From the NCBI GenBank assembly GCA_030041225.1, contig JASHOG010000035.1:1-64000 (forward strand): a stretch of 64,000 nucleotides of DNA. Reading direction: 5' to 3'. This DNA is from Vulcanimicrobiota bacterium. Its GTDB lineage: Bacteria; Vulcanimicrobiota; Vulcanimicrobiia; Vulcanimicrobiales; Vulcanimicrobiaceae. Positions 1 to 9,650 of this stretch are shown one piece after another. The notes beneath the pieces are model-generated. The model did not search any database. It was not told the DNA's origin and saw only the letters and a program-made list of their open reading frames with translations. A program made the translations under genes and the position numbers. The first letter of the stretch is position 1. Every line of letters starts with the position of its first letter.

Positions 1-14
1 CAGGAGAAGAGAAA

Positions 15-470
15 ATGAATAAGACTATGATCTTCGCCATGTGTCTCGCAGCTTGCTCACTTTCGTTTGATGCACGTGCCCAGGATGCACCTACCCAGGA
101 TGTGCGCCAGTATACTGACGGCCCCGTCGTTGAGGAGGACTACATAGAAGTTGAGTACGGGCATTTTGAAGAGTACGTCGATTGGCTAAATTCGACATGG
201 AAGCCGACCATGGAAGCCATGAAGAGAGCTCGGCTGATCATCGACTACAAGGTCTTCAGGGCCACTCCAAAATCACCGGATCAGCCCAATATAATTCTCT
301 GGATCGTTTTCAAGAACGGCGCGGCGGCTTTAGATAACGGTGTGGCGCTGGAGGACGTGGCCAGGAGGGTAATCGGTAGCACCGAGTTTCAGAACAAGGC
401 CAGACAGTTCCGGAATCAATATCGAAGAGTTCTGGGCACCGAGTTGATTCGTGAACTTATTTTAAAATAA
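15..470 (+). CDS. hypothetical secreted protein (signal-peptide-like N-terminus)
   Basis: ORF with RBS-like aggagaag upstream; N-terminal hydrophobic segment ending ARAQ; composition visibly more AT-rich than the rest of the window. Confidence 0.6.
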   Translation: MNKTMIFAMCLAACSLSFDARAQDAPTQDVRQYTDGPVVEEDYIEVEYGHFEEYVDWLNSTWKPTMEAMKRARLIIDYKVFRATPKSPDQPNIILWIVFKNGAAALDNGVALEDVARRVIGSTEFQNKARQFRNQYRRVLGTELIRELILK

Positions 471-519
471 AACCTGTGCCCCGGCCGCGAAGCGAAAAGG
501 TCAAGAAACCGAAGTAAGC

Positions 520-550
520 AGGTCCAGAAACCGCCTGGGTCTCTGGACCT
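520..550 (-). terminator. inverted repeat downstream of tRNA-fMet (possible terminator/processing hairpin, no U tract)
   Basis: AGGTCCAGA (520-528) pairs with TCTGGACCT (542-550). Confidence 0.4.
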
Positions 551-554
551 GGAA

Positions 555-631
<77 letters not shown>

Positions 632-704
632 GTGAGCCTTGTGCTACGGCACCGGCGCCTCTCCCTCCTTGGGTTCACGCGGGAGCGCGGCGAAGTAAGG
701 GAGC

Positions 705-1700
705 GTGCATCTCGCCGAAGGCCTAGGCTTCGACGCGGCCGTCCACGCTCTGCCGAAGCTCCACCTGCACTGTCATCTCGAAGGAACGCTGCGCCCTGGA
801 AGCTTCCTCGAGCTTGCCGAGCGCGGTGGGGTCGTCGTGCCGCAGCGCGAGCGAGTCTACGGCTTTAAGGATTTTCCGGAGTTTCTGCTCACCTTCATCG
901 CCGTCTGCAAGGCGTTAGGGTTGCCGCAGGATTACGCGCGTCTCGCTCGCGAGTTCGTCGCCGACGCGCGCAAGCAGAACGTTGTCTATGGCGAGCTCTT
1001 CGTCTCGCCGTCAGTGTGGAAACACTTCCATCCTGAGCTCGACATTCGTGAAGCGCTCACGGCGGTCTCACGCGAGCTGAACGCCGACGGCGAGCACCGC
1101 TTCTCGCTGATCCTCGACGTCACGCGCAACCTGGGTCCCGAGAGCGCGATGCGGACCGTCGAGCTGGCGCTCGAGACACGCGATCTTGGCGTCGTCGGCA
1201 TCGGCCTCGGCGGTGATGAGGCGCGGTTCCCCGCCGAGCCCTTCGCCGAGGTCTTCGCGCTCGCGCGCGCCGGCGGGCTGCACGCGGTCGCGCACGCCGG
1301 CGAAGCCGCCGGCGCAGAGTCCGTTCGCGCGGCGGTAGAGACGCTCGGCGCGGAACGCATCGGTCATGGGATACGCGCTCTTGAAGATCCACGCGTTGTG
1401 GAGTTGCTCGCGCGCAAGCGCGTGACGCTCGAGATATGTCCGACCTCGAACTTCCTTACCGGCACAGCCACCCGCGAGGCCCCGCATCCGCTCTTCCGCC
1501 TGGACGAAGCAGGGGTTCCGGTCGTCATCGATGCCGACGATCCGGCGCTCTTCGAGACCTCGATCGAGGCGGAGTATCGGTATGTGGCCCGGCTCGGCGG
1601 TTTTAAGATGCTGCAGCGCTTCGTACGCACGGCTATCGAAGCGAGCTTTGCATCCATGCCGCGCAAGCAGGCGTTGAAAGGATTGCTACCTGAAGAATAA
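705..1700 (+). CDS. add: adenosine deaminase
   Basis: Motifs LPKLHLHCHLEGTLRP, HAGEAAG, RIGHGIRALEDP, CPTSNFLTG, DADDPALF. Confidence 0.9.
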   Translation: MHLAEGLGFDAAVHALPKLHLHCHLEGTLRPGSFLELAERGGVVVPQRERVYGFKDFPEFLLTFIAVCKALGLPQDYARLAREFVADARKQNVVYGELFVSPSVWKHFHPELDIREALTAVSRELNADGEHRFSLILDVTRNLGPESAMRTVELALETRDLGVVGIGLGGDEARFPAEPFAEVFALARAGGLHAVAHAGEAAGAESVRAAVETLGAERIGHGIRALEDPRVVELLARKRVTLEICPTSNFLTGTATREAPHPLFRLDEAGVPVVIDADDPALFETSIEAEYRYVARLGGFKMLQRFVRTAIEASFASMPRKQALKGLLPEE

Positions 1701-1704
1701 GACT

Positions 1705-2394
1705 ATGGCTGGACACTCGCATTCGCACTTCGCCGAGTCCTTCGAGATGTACATGAAGGCGATCTATCGATTGGAGCGCGAGGGGCCTGGTGCGACGACC
1801 TCCGTGCTTGCCACCGAGCTCGGCGTTTCGCCCGCCTCGGTTTCCGGAATGCTGAAGAAGCTCGTCGGAGACGGATACGTCGAACACGAGTCGCGCGGCG
1901 ACGTGAGGCTTACGCATAGGGGATTGGAGGCCGCGGTGCGCGTCGTGCGCCGAAACCGTCTCGCCGAGCGCCTCCTGACCGACATGCTCGGAATGCCGTG
2001 GGACGACGTGCATGCCGAGGCATGCATTCTCGAGCATGCCATCACCGATCGCCTCGAAGAACGGCTTGTAGCGGTTCTCGGCGATCCGAAGACCTGCCCG
2101 CACGGGCACCCGATTCCATCTATGGATCTCTCGAAACCGGAAGTGACTGGAGAGCCGCTCGCGCAAATCGAGCCGGGTGTCGAGGTGACGGTCTGCGGCG
2201 TCACCGACGTCCCGCCGGAGATGCTGCGCTATCTCGGCGAGCTCGGCTTGCTCCCGGACACCCGCGTGCGGGTGGTCGAAAAGGCGCCGCTCGGCGGCCC
2301 GGTGACGATCGAGGTTTCCGGCAAGCGCATTGCCATCTCGCTCGAGCTCGCTCGCATCGTCGTCGTCAACCAAGAGTCGGCGGCGCTGCGTTGA
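1705..2394 (+). CDS. DtxR/MntR-family metal-dependent transcriptional regulator with C-terminal FeoA domain
   Basis: N-terminal winged helix (YLKAIYRLEREG..TSVLATELGVSPASVSGMLKKL), iron-dependent repressor dimerisation region, FeoA-like SH3 tail. Confidence 0.9.
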   Translation: MAGHSHSHFAESFEMYMKAIYRLEREGPGATTSVLATELGVSPASVSGMLKKLVGDGYVEHESRGDVRLTHRGLEAAVRVVRRNRLAERLLTDMLGMPWDDVHAEACILEHAITDRLEERLVAVLGDPKTCPHGHPIPSMDLSKPEVTGEPLAQIEPGVEVTVCGVTDVPPEMLRYLGELGLLPDTRVRVVEKAPLGGPVTIEVSGKRIAISLELARIVVVNQESAALR

Positions 2395-3062
2395 GTCAAA
2401 CGGGCGCCGTCACCCGCTTCCTCGTCGCCGTCAACTGTCTCGTTTTCCTCTGGGAGATCGCGACGCTCGGCACGGGCATGATCTCCGGCGACGTCCCCAT
2501 CGCGGGACTTGTCAAGGACGGTGCGCTCGTCCCGATTGCCGTCACCCAGTACCACGAATACTGGAGAATCATCACCGGTGCGTTCCTTCACGCAAGCCTG
2601 CTGCACATCGGCTTCAACATGTTTGCGCTCTGGATATTCGGGCGGTTCATCGAGATGGTCGTCGGATCGCCGCGGATGCTCTTCATTTATGCCGTGTCGC
2701 TCGTAGCGTCGAGCGTGAGCGTCGTCTACTTCAGCGTACCCGATGCCGCAACGCTCGGTGCGAGCGGTGCCATCTTCGGGCTCATCGGCGCGCTCTTCGC
2801 CATCGGCTTCAAGTTCGGCCGGCGCGGCATGGATCTCGTGCGGGCGAATCTGCCGATGCTGATCTTGAACCTCATTTTCACCTTCACGTTTCCCAGCATC
2901 TCGTGGCAGGCCCACGTCGGCGGGCTCATCGCGGGCTTCATTGTGACCTACGCCATCTACTTTCCGCCGAAGCGCATTCGCCCCGAGGTCTTCGATAGCA
3001 GCGGAAGCGCGCTCGACAGCGAGTACCAGTCACCGACAGAAAACGTCACTCCACGGGCTTAG
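2391..3062 (+). CDS. rhomboid family intramembrane serine protease
   Basis: TTG start overlapping the upstream TGA (TTGA); GASGAIFGLIGALF catalytic Ser motif and QAHVGGLIAGF catalytic His motif; the listed ORF start at 1998 is an artefactual extension. Confidence 0.9.
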   Translation: MSQTGAVTRFLVAVNCLVFLWEIATLGTGMISGDVPIAGLVKDGALVPIAVTQYHEYWRIITGAFLHASLLHIGFNMFALWIFGRFIEMVVGSPRMLFIYAVSLVASSVSVVYFSVPDAATLGASGAIFGLIGALFAIGFKFGRRGMDLVRANLPMLILNLIFTFTFPSISWQAHVGGLIAGFIVTYAIYFPPKRIRPEVFDSSGSALDSEYQSPTENVTPRA

Positions 3063-3063
3063 C

Positions 3064-4959
3064 TTGACCGCAAACATCGAAGAGATTTTCGACTCGCGCG
3101 GTCCGTTCACACGCGTCTTCAGCGACTTCGAGGCGCGTCCGGGACAAGTGCAGATGGCGAAGCTCGTCGAGCGCGGGATTCTCGAAGGCGTCCACACCGT
3201 TGTTGAAGCCGGTACCGGCGTCGGGAAATCGCTCGCGTACCTCGTTCCCGCGGTGCGTAGCGGCAAGAAGGTCGTGCTCTCGACCGGTACGATCGCGCTG
3301 CAAGAGCAGCTCGTCGAAAAGGACATACCCCTCGTGATGCGAGCGCTGGAGGTTCCGGTGCGCGTCACGCTGCTCAAAGGGCGCAATCACTACCTCTGCA
3401 AGGACAAGTACGGCAACATGCGAGGCGAGCGGCTCGTCCCCCCGTCGCGGGCGATGCAGGAGATGTGGACCTGGGCCGAGCGCACGCGGACCGGCGATCG
3501 CGCCGAGCTCACCTTTACGCCGGCCGCTCAAGAGTGGGAACAGCTCGACGCCGACGCCGATGATTGCACCGGCGAGTTCTGCGCACACTTCCGCGACTGT
3601 TGGTTCTTCAAAAGGCGCGACGAGGCGAGCTATGCCGATCTCGTCGTCGTCAATCACGCGCTCTTCTTTCTCGACCTTGCAATGGGCGGCGGGCTGCTTC
3701 CGCGGTACGATGTCGCCGTGCTCGACGAGGCGCACCAGTGCGAGCGCTGGGCAACGGAGGCGCTGACGGGCAGCATCTCACGCCGCACGATCGGCAGAAT
3801 GATGCGTAAGCTCCACCGCGTTTATCGTGTTCCGCCGCCGCTCGCCGCGCAGGTCGACGAAGGCGTGCGCGCGCTCGAGCAAGCGCTCGCGCACGGCCCC
3901 GCCGAGCGCTACACGCTAACGGCGAACGAGGAGGCCGGCCCGGCGCTCGATATGTTGCGCGACGCCTTCTATCATGTGGAGAACTGGCTGCACGCTCACT
4001 GGCACGACGCCTTGCTGCGCGCTCCGGAGAATGATGCCGAGGCCGAACGCAGACGGGAGCTCGCGATGCGCCCGCTGCTCGCCCACCTGGCGACGATCGA
4101 CCGCGCGCAAGCGCCGGGAGACGAGTCGATTGCGTGGGTCGAGCGTGGTGATGCCGACGGAGCGTACGAAGTGAAGAGCGCACCGCACGACGTCGCGGAG
4201 TTTCTCCGGATCGCGCTCTTCGCGAAGACGCCGAGCGTCGTGCTCACGAGCGCGACACTTTCAGTCGGCGAATCGTTTGATTTTTTGCGCCGGACGCTCG
4301 GCATCGACGATGCGCAGGAGCTCATCGCGCCGTCGCCCTTCGACTATGCGCGCCAGGCGCGGCTCTTCATCGCGCCGCCGGCACTCAATCCGAAGGAGCC
4401 TGACTTCGCGCGACGTGCGGCGCCGATCGTCGAAGAGTGCCTCGAGCGTTCACGCGGGCGCGCCTTTGTGCTTTTCACCTCGTACGCGCGCCTGCGCGAA
4501 GTGTACGCGATCTTACGAGAGCGTCTTCCCTATCCCGTACGCCTGCAGGGTGAGCTTCCGCGTGCGCGGCTTCTGGAGTGGTTTCGCGCGACGCCGAGTG
4601 CGGTGCTCTTCGGAACGGGGACGTTTTGGGAGGGCATCGACATCGCCGGTGACCAGCTCTCGTGCGTCATCATCGATCGCCTCCCATTTCCCGCGCCATC
4701 GGATCCGCTCGTCGCCGCGCGCGTGCAATCGCTGGAGTCACGTGGTCTCGACGGCTTCGACCACTACATGATTCCGGCCGCGACCGTACGGCTGAAGCAG
4801 GGCTTCGGGAGGCTCATTCGCAATACGGCCGACCGTGGCGTCGTGGCGCTGCTCGACGGACGCGCGAGCGCGACGCGCTTTGGAGCGACGATTCTCTCGG
4901 CGCTGCCGAACGCGAAGCGCATCGATCACCTAGACGAACTGACGGAGCTCTTCGATTGA
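3064..4959 (+). CDS. DinG-family ATP-dependent DNA helicase
   Basis: Walker A EAGTGVGKSLAYLVP, DEAH box, Cys-rich insert, C-terminal GTGTFWEGIDIAGDQLSCVIIDRLPFPAPSDP. Confidence 0.9.
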   Translation: MTANIEEIFDSRGPFTRVFSDFEARPGQVQMAKLVERGILEGVHTVVEAGTGVGKSLAYLVPAVRSGKKVVLSTGTIALQEQLVEKDIPLVMRALEVPVRVTLLKGRNHYLCKDKYGNMRGERLVPPSRAMQEMWTWAERTRTGDRAELTFTPAAQEWEQLDADADDCTGEFCAHFRDCWFFKRRDEASYADLVVVNHALFFLDLAMGGGLLPRYDVAVLDEAHQCERWATEALTGSISRRTIGRMMRKLHRVYRVPPPLAAQVDEGVRALEQALAHGPAERYTLTANEEAGPALDMLRDAFYHVENWLHAHWHDALLRAPENDAEAERRRELAMRPLLAHLATIDRAQAPGDESIAWVERGDADGAYEVKSAPHDVAEFLRIALFAKTPSVVLTSATLSVGESFDFLRRTLGIDDAQELIAPSPFDYARQARLFIAPPALNPKEPDFARRAAPIVEECLERSRGRAFVLFTSYARLREVYAILRERLPYPVRLQGELPRARLLEWFRATPSAVLFGTGTFWEGIDIAGDQLSCVIIDRLPFPAPSDPLVAARVQSLESRGLDGFDHYMIPAATVRLKQGFGRLIRNTADRGVVALLDGRASATRFGATILSALPNAKRIDHLDELTELFD

Positions 4960-5972
4960 GAAAACTTGTCGTTATCGCGATCATTGCACTCTTTCCCGTA
5001 CAGGGGCTCGCGTGGGGTCTCAAGGGGCACGTGACGATCAACCGCCTCGCCGCGCAATCGTTTCCGGCCGATATGCCGGCGTTCACACGCACCGCCGCAG
5101 CGATCGACGAGATCGCGACGCTTGGGCCGGAGGAAGATCGCTTGAAAGGCGCGGGCAAGTCATGGGACTCCGATAACGATCCAGGTCACTACCTCGACCT
5201 CGGCGACGACGGAACGATCGACGGCGTCAGCCTCACTGCGCTGCCCGACGACATGAGCGACTTCGCGGTTGCACTCGAAGCGGCGCACTCGACACCGTGG
5301 CGCACCGGGTACCTGCCCTACTCGATCATGGACGGCTTCGAGCAGCTTCGTCAGGACTTCGCGTACTGGCGCGTCGATACGTACGGCGCGCAACACGCGA
5401 GCGATCCGGCCCTGCGCGCACGCTTCGCTGCAGACGGTGACCTGCGCGAGATCCTGACGATACGCGACCTCGGCGTCTGGGGGCATTTCGTCGGCGACGG
5501 CTCACAGCCGCTTCATGTGACCGTGCACTTCAACGGGTGGGGCAACTATCCCAACCCGCACAGCTACACGCAGGAGCACATTCACAGCGCTTTCGAGAGC
5601 GAGTTCGTCGATCGCTACGTGACGACGGCGGATGTCGAAGCCGAGCTCAATCCAACGGAGTCTCCCGTGCCCGATCACTTGTTGTCGCAGGGCGAAATCG
5701 CCACGATGACGGCAACGTACCTCGAAGGAACGGCCGCGGGAGTCGATCCGCTCTATGGACTGTGGGCCGCGGGCGGCTTCGCGAGCGGATCGCGCGATGC
5801 GGTCGTCTTCACCGCAAAGCAGCTCGCGCGCGGGGCGGACGAGCTACGCAACTTGAGCGTGCTCGCATGGCGTGACAGCCTCTACACCTCGATCGGGTAT
5901 CCGTCCGAGAGCGTGCAACAAATTCTCGACGGCAAGGTTCCGCTCACGGAGGCGTTGCTCGGAACCGTCTAG
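4956..5972 (+). CDS. S1/P1 nuclease-like zinc-dependent hydrolase, secreted
   Basis: TTG start overlapping dinG stop; signal peptide then mature N-terminus WGLKGHVTINRLAA; HYLDLGDD, HFVGDGSQPLHVT zinc-ligand motifs. Confidence 0.8.
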   Translation: MRKLVVIAIIALFPVQGLAWGLKGHVTINRLAAQSFPADMPAFTRTAAAIDEIATLGPEEDRLKGAGKSWDSDNDPGHYLDLGDDGTIDGVSLTALPDDMSDFAVALEAAHSTPWRTGYLPYSIMDGFEQLRQDFAYWRVDTYGAQHASDPALRARFAADGDLREILTIRDLGVWGHFVGDGSQPLHVTVHFNGWGNYPNPHSYTQEHIHSAFESEFVDRYVTTADVEAELNPTESPVPDHLLSQGEIATMTATYLEGTAAGVDPLYGLWAAGGFASGSRDAVVFTAKQLARGADELRNLSVLAWRDSLYTSIGYPSESVQQILDGKVPLTEALLGTV

Positions 5973-5974
5973 AA

Positions 5975-6105
5975 CGCCTCACCTGTAAGCTTGCGCGGGA
6001 AGCCGGTGAGAAGCCGGCACGGTCGCGCCACTGTATGCGGGAGACCCGCGAGTCAGGATACGTCGCAGGCTTAACGAGCATCATCCGCCTCGCGTCAAGG
6101 AAAGG
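5975..6105 (+). promoter_or_regulatory. cobalamin (B12) riboswitch
   Basis: GCGGGAAGCCGGTGAGAAGCCGGCACGGTCGCGCCACTGTATGCGGGAGACCCGCGAGTCAGGATACG matches the conserved core (GGTGxxAAxxCC, GCCACTG B12 box, GAGTCAGGAxAC), upstream of a BtuB-like gene. Confidence 0.95.
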
Positions 6106-6111
6106 AATGCC

Positions 6112-7980
6112 ATGGTCATCGCACCGCTGCTGGCGGCGGCTATCGCCGCAGCGCCGGCTCCGTCTCCAACACCCACGCTTCTTCCCATCGCGCACGTCGT
6201 CACGAGCGATCGCTCTTCGGAGTCGACCGCGAAGACCGCGCGTACCACCTATGTCGTGACGAAAAGCGACATCGTGCGCAATGGGTATCTCACAGTTGCC
6301 CAAGCCCTCGAGAACGTTCCCGGCGTCGAGATCGAGAGCTACGGCGGCCTCGGTTCGGTCTCCAGCGTCTCGATTCGCGGCTCCTCGACCTCCGAAGTGC
6401 TCGTGCTCCTCGACGGCATGCCCATTGCCGGATCGCAGATCGATGCCATCGATCTCGGGCAGATTCCTACCAGCGGGATCGAGCGCATCGAGGTGGTCGA
6501 AGGAGGCGGGTCGACGCTCTACGGCTCGGGCTCTGTAGGCGGCGTCATCAATATCATCACGTCATCGCCGCCGCGCTCCTCGGCGACGGCGTCGGCGGGG
6601 TCGTATGGCGAAGATTCACTCTCGATCGAGACACCGTATCTCGCGCTCGCGCGCACTATTGCAGCGAACGATTACGCGCTTCCGAACGGCACGGTCGAGC
6701 CGAACGCCGCAGCAGAGCTGAACTCGCTGCGCACCGGATATTCGCACGACTTCGGCGCCGTCGATCTGACCGTCGGCGGCGATCTCATCGACCAGGAGGG
6801 CGGCAGTCCCGGCGTTCAAGGGTTCATCTCGCCGACGAGCCGTCTAGGGCTCGTCAATCGCGACGCCCGCGTCGAGCTTTCGCACAGTGGTGCGCGCTCG
6901 ACTCTTTCCGTTCAACTCGGCGCATCGACGTCGGACTTGACCTTCACCTGCGATACGCCCGTCGACGACGAGTGTCCCAACACCGGCATCACGACGACCC
7001 CGTTCGCGCAGCTGCTCACTGAAGACCGGCTGATGAGCGATCTACGCGACGTGGTGGACAACGGCAACGAGCGTCTCGTCTACGGAGTCGACCTTACGCG
7101 TGGCGACGCGCGAGTCGACGACGGCATCGATCCGATACAATTCCATCCCTTCGACCAGGTGGCAGCATACGCGCAGTCGCAGTGGTTCGACGCGCGTAGT
7201 GATGAATGGTACGCAGGCGTGCGTGCCGAGAGCGACGGTGTGCCCGGCGGCGCCATCTCGCCTTCGATCGGCGGGATCGAGAACGTGACGAGCAACCTGC
7301 TGTTGCGTTGGAATGCCGCGACGGCATTCCGCGCGCCGACTGAAGAAGAGCTCTACTATCCGTTCTACTCGAACCCGGATCTCGCACCGGAGAAGACGCG
7401 TGTCGGCGACGTTACGCTCGTCGAAAGCGGCGCGTCCGGAAGCCTGAGCCTCGGCTGGTTCACGACCGACGGGACGAATCTCATCGTCGACAATCCCGTG
7501 ACGTTCATCCCTGAGAACATCGGGCGTGCGCTTCTCCAGGGAGCGACGTTCGAGGCACGCTCACGCTCGTACGGGGGATACTCCGCGCACTTCGACGTGA
7601 CGAACCTCTACGACGCGGAGGACCTCGAGGACGACACGCGCATCGAAGGACGCGGCCCGGTTTTCACCGTCTCCTCCGGCATCGATTACGTCGCCCCGCC
7701 CATCAGCCGATTCGACGGCTTCGGTGTAACGACGCTCTCGAAAGGTTCGCGAGGACTCATCGACACCTCGATTCCGTCCTGGGATCAACCCGTACCTTAC
7801 ACGAACGTCTGCGCCTACGTCGGCTATCGCGTGACCTCGTTGCTCGTGCTGACGCTGCGTGGCTTTGATCTTACGAACGCGCGCTACTCGGAGTTCGGTA
7901 CGTACTCGTCGTCCTCGGTTGAGTTCTACGCGTACCCCGTTCCGGGGCGAACGTTTGCGGTCGAGCTGCGCGCGAGGTAA
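6112..7980 (+). CDS. TonB-dependent outer membrane receptor, BtuB-like
   Basis: Plug domain (ALENVPGVEIESYGGLGSVSSVSIRGSSTSEVLVLLDGMPI), beta-barrel C-terminus ending in aromatic-rich strand; under B12 riboswitch. Confidence 0.88.
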   Translation: MVIAPLLAAAIAAAPAPSPTPTLLPIAHVVTSDRSSESTAKTARTTYVVTKSDIVRNGYLTVAQALENVPGVEIESYGGLGSVSSVSIRGSSTSEVLVLLDGMPIAGSQIDAIDLGQIPTSGIERIEVVEGGGSTLYGSGSVGGVINIITSSPPRSSATASAGSYGEDSLSIETPYLALARTIAANDYALPNGTVEPNAAAELNSLRTGYSHDFGAVDLTVGGDLIDQEGGSPGVQGFISPTSRLGLVNRDARVELSHSGARSTLSVQLGASTSDLTFTCDTPVDDECPNTGITTTPFAQLLTEDRLMSDLRDVVDNGNERLVYGVDLTRGDARVDDGIDPIQFHPFDQVAAYAQSQWFDARSDEWYAGVRAESDGVPGGAISPSIGGIENVTSNLLLRWNAATAFRAPTEEELYYPFYSNPDLAPEKTRVGDVTLVESGASGSLSLGWFTTDGTNLIVDNPVTFIPENIGRALLQGATFEARSRSYGGYSAHFDVTNLYDAEDLEDDTRIEGRGPVFTVSSGIDYVAPPISRFDGFGVTTLSKGSRGLIDTSIPSWDQPVPYTNVCAYVGYRVTSLLVLTLRGFDLTNARYSEFGTYSSSSVEFYAYPVPGRTFAVELRAR

Positions 7981-7986
7981 GCGAGA

Positions 7987-8715
7987 GTGAGCGAGCGCGT
8001 CGTCTTTTGCTGGAGCGGAGGAAAAGATTCCGCGCTCGCGCTCTATCACGTGCTCAACGACGATCGCTATGAGGTCGTCTCGCTCCTGACCACGTGCAAC
8101 GAGCATTTTGCGCGTGTCTCGATGCACGGCGTGCGCATCGAGCTTGCAAAGCGCCAAGCGCAATCGATCGGGCTCCCTCTCGATATGATATTCCTCAGCC
8201 GGCAAAGCTCGAACGACGAATACGAGAGCAAGATGAAGGAGTATCTGCTTGCCCGCAAGAGCGAGGGTGTACGAGCGATGGTCTTCGGCGACATCTTTCT
8301 CGAAGACTTGAAACGCTGGCGCGAGGCGAACCTTGCGCGCATCGGCATGGAAGGCGTCTTCCCGCTTTGGAAGCGAGACACGCGCCGGATCATCGAAGAG
8401 TTTCTCACTCTCGGCTTCGGCTCGATCATCTGTTGCGTCAACGACGCGTACCTCGGAGAGGACGCGGTGGGGCGCATTATCGACCGCGACTTCATCGAAA
8501 ACTTGCCGCCGAACGTCGATCCGTGCGGCGAGAACGGCGAGTTTCACTCCTTCGCCTTCAAGGGGCCGATCTTCAAGGAGCCTATTGCGGTTGCCGTCGG
8601 AGAGAAGGTCTATCGCCCCGTCGAAGCGACGCATCCCGGAACGGCGGTATGCTCCTTGCCGGGAAGGCCTGTGACGAAGGGATTTTGGTTTTGCGACCTG
8701 TTGGAGGAGAGGTAG
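7987..8715 (+). CDS. DUF71/COG2102 ATP pyrophosphatase (Dph6-like), probable B12-salvage subgroup
   Basis: PP-loop SGGKDSALALYHV, SMHGVRIELAKRQAQSIGLPL, VFGDIFLEDLKRWRE. Confidence 0.85.
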   Translation: MSERVVFCWSGGKDSALALYHVLNDDRYEVVSLLTTCNEHFARVSMHGVRIELAKRQAQSIGLPLDMIFLSRQSSNDEYESKMKEYLLARKSEGVRAMVFGDIFLEDLKRWREANLARIGMEGVFPLWKRDTRRIIEEFLTLGFGSIICCVNDAYLGEDAVGRIIDRDFIENLPPNVDPCGENGEFHSFAFKGPIFKEPIAVAVGEKVYRPVEATHPGTAVCSLPGRPVTKGFWFCDLLEER

Positions 8716-9650
8716 GGAATCGGCGGATCGTCTCGCTTTTGCCGGCGGCAACGGAGATGCTCTACGCGCTCGGCCTCGGAGACGCGATCGTCGGCGTCTC
8801 GCACGAGTGCGACTTCCCAGCCGATGCGAGGAATAAGCCGGTCGTCTCGCGTCCTGCGCTCGATCTCGAAGGGTTGACGCTTGCCGAGATCGATCGCGCG
8901 ATCGGCGAGAGAATCGGCAGAGGCGAGAGCATCTACCGCATCGACGAACGGCTCCTGCGCGATTTGGAACCTGACTTGATCGTGACGCAGGATCTCTGCC
9001 AGGTCTGCGCACCTTCAGGGAACGAGCTGGGCGTCGCGCTGCGAACGCTCGAGGTGCAGCCGGAGGTACTCTTCATGAGCCCGAGCTCGATCGCACAGAT
9101 CGAGCAAAACATCCGCGACCTCGGCCGCGTGACGGGACGGCAGCTTCACGCCGATGCGATCGTCGCGGAAGGACAGGCGCGTCTCGCGCGCATTGCGCAG
9201 CGCGTGCGTCGAGCCGCGTCACGCCCGCGGGTCGCATGCATCGAATGGGTCGATCCTCTGTTCTGCTCCGGGCATTGGGTGCCGGAGATGGTCGAGATCG
9301 CAGGTGGGATCGACGCGCTCGGACGCAAAGGCGCCGACTCGGTGCGCATTGCATGGCAAGCCTTGCTCGCGTGGGCGCCCGAGGTGCTCGTCGTCGCTCC
9401 GTGCGGTTATCATCTGGAGAAATCTCTCGAGCAGGTTTCGCGCTTGGAGCGGCTTCCCGAGTGGAGCACGCTGCCGGCCGTCCGCAACGAGCGCGTCTAT
9501 GCCGTTGACGCCGATTCGTACTTTGCGCGCCCCGGCCCACGCGTCGTAGACGGCGTCGCGCTTCTCGCGCATCTCATCCATCCCGAGCTCTTCAGCTGGC
9601 ATGGCCCGCGAGAGGCCTTCGCGAGCGTCTTCGCGCAAGCACGCCCCTAA
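8691..9650 (+). CDS. cobalamin-binding protein, BtuF/periplasmic-binding fold but without signal peptide (start uncertain; possible ATG 8649, TTG 8685 or 8691)
   Basis: RIVSLLPAATEMLYALGLGDAIVGVSHECDFP, EWVDPLFCSGHWVPEMVEIAGG; same frame as ORF 8094..9650 but homology begins about 8718. Confidence 0.85.
   Translation: MRPVGGEVGNRRIVSLLPAATEMLYALGLGDAIVGVSHECDFPADARNKPVVSRPALDLEGLTLAEIDRAIGERIGRGESIYRIDERLLRDLEPDLIVTQDLCQVCAPSGNELGVALRTLEVQPEVLFMSPSSIAQIEQNIRDLGRVTGRQLHADAIVAEGQARLARIAQRVRRAASRPRVACIEWVDPLFCSGHWVPEMVEIAGGIDALGRKGADSVRIAWQALLAWAPEVLVVAPCGYHLEKSLEQVSRLERLPEWSTLPAVRNERVYAVDADSYFARPGPRVVDGVALLAHLIHPELFSWHGPREAFASVFAQARP

Noticed and set aside
1998-2390. N-terminal extension of the rhomboid ORF
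   Set aside because: Overlaps DtxR coding in another frame with Arg-rich noise; TTG at 2391 gives a normal rhomboid N-terminus.
7561-9012. 483-aa minus-strand ORF opposite the TonB receptor, DUF71 and B12-binding genes
   Set aside because: Arg/low-complexity-rich antisense frame typical of high-GC codon usage; the plus strand carries clear homologous proteins.
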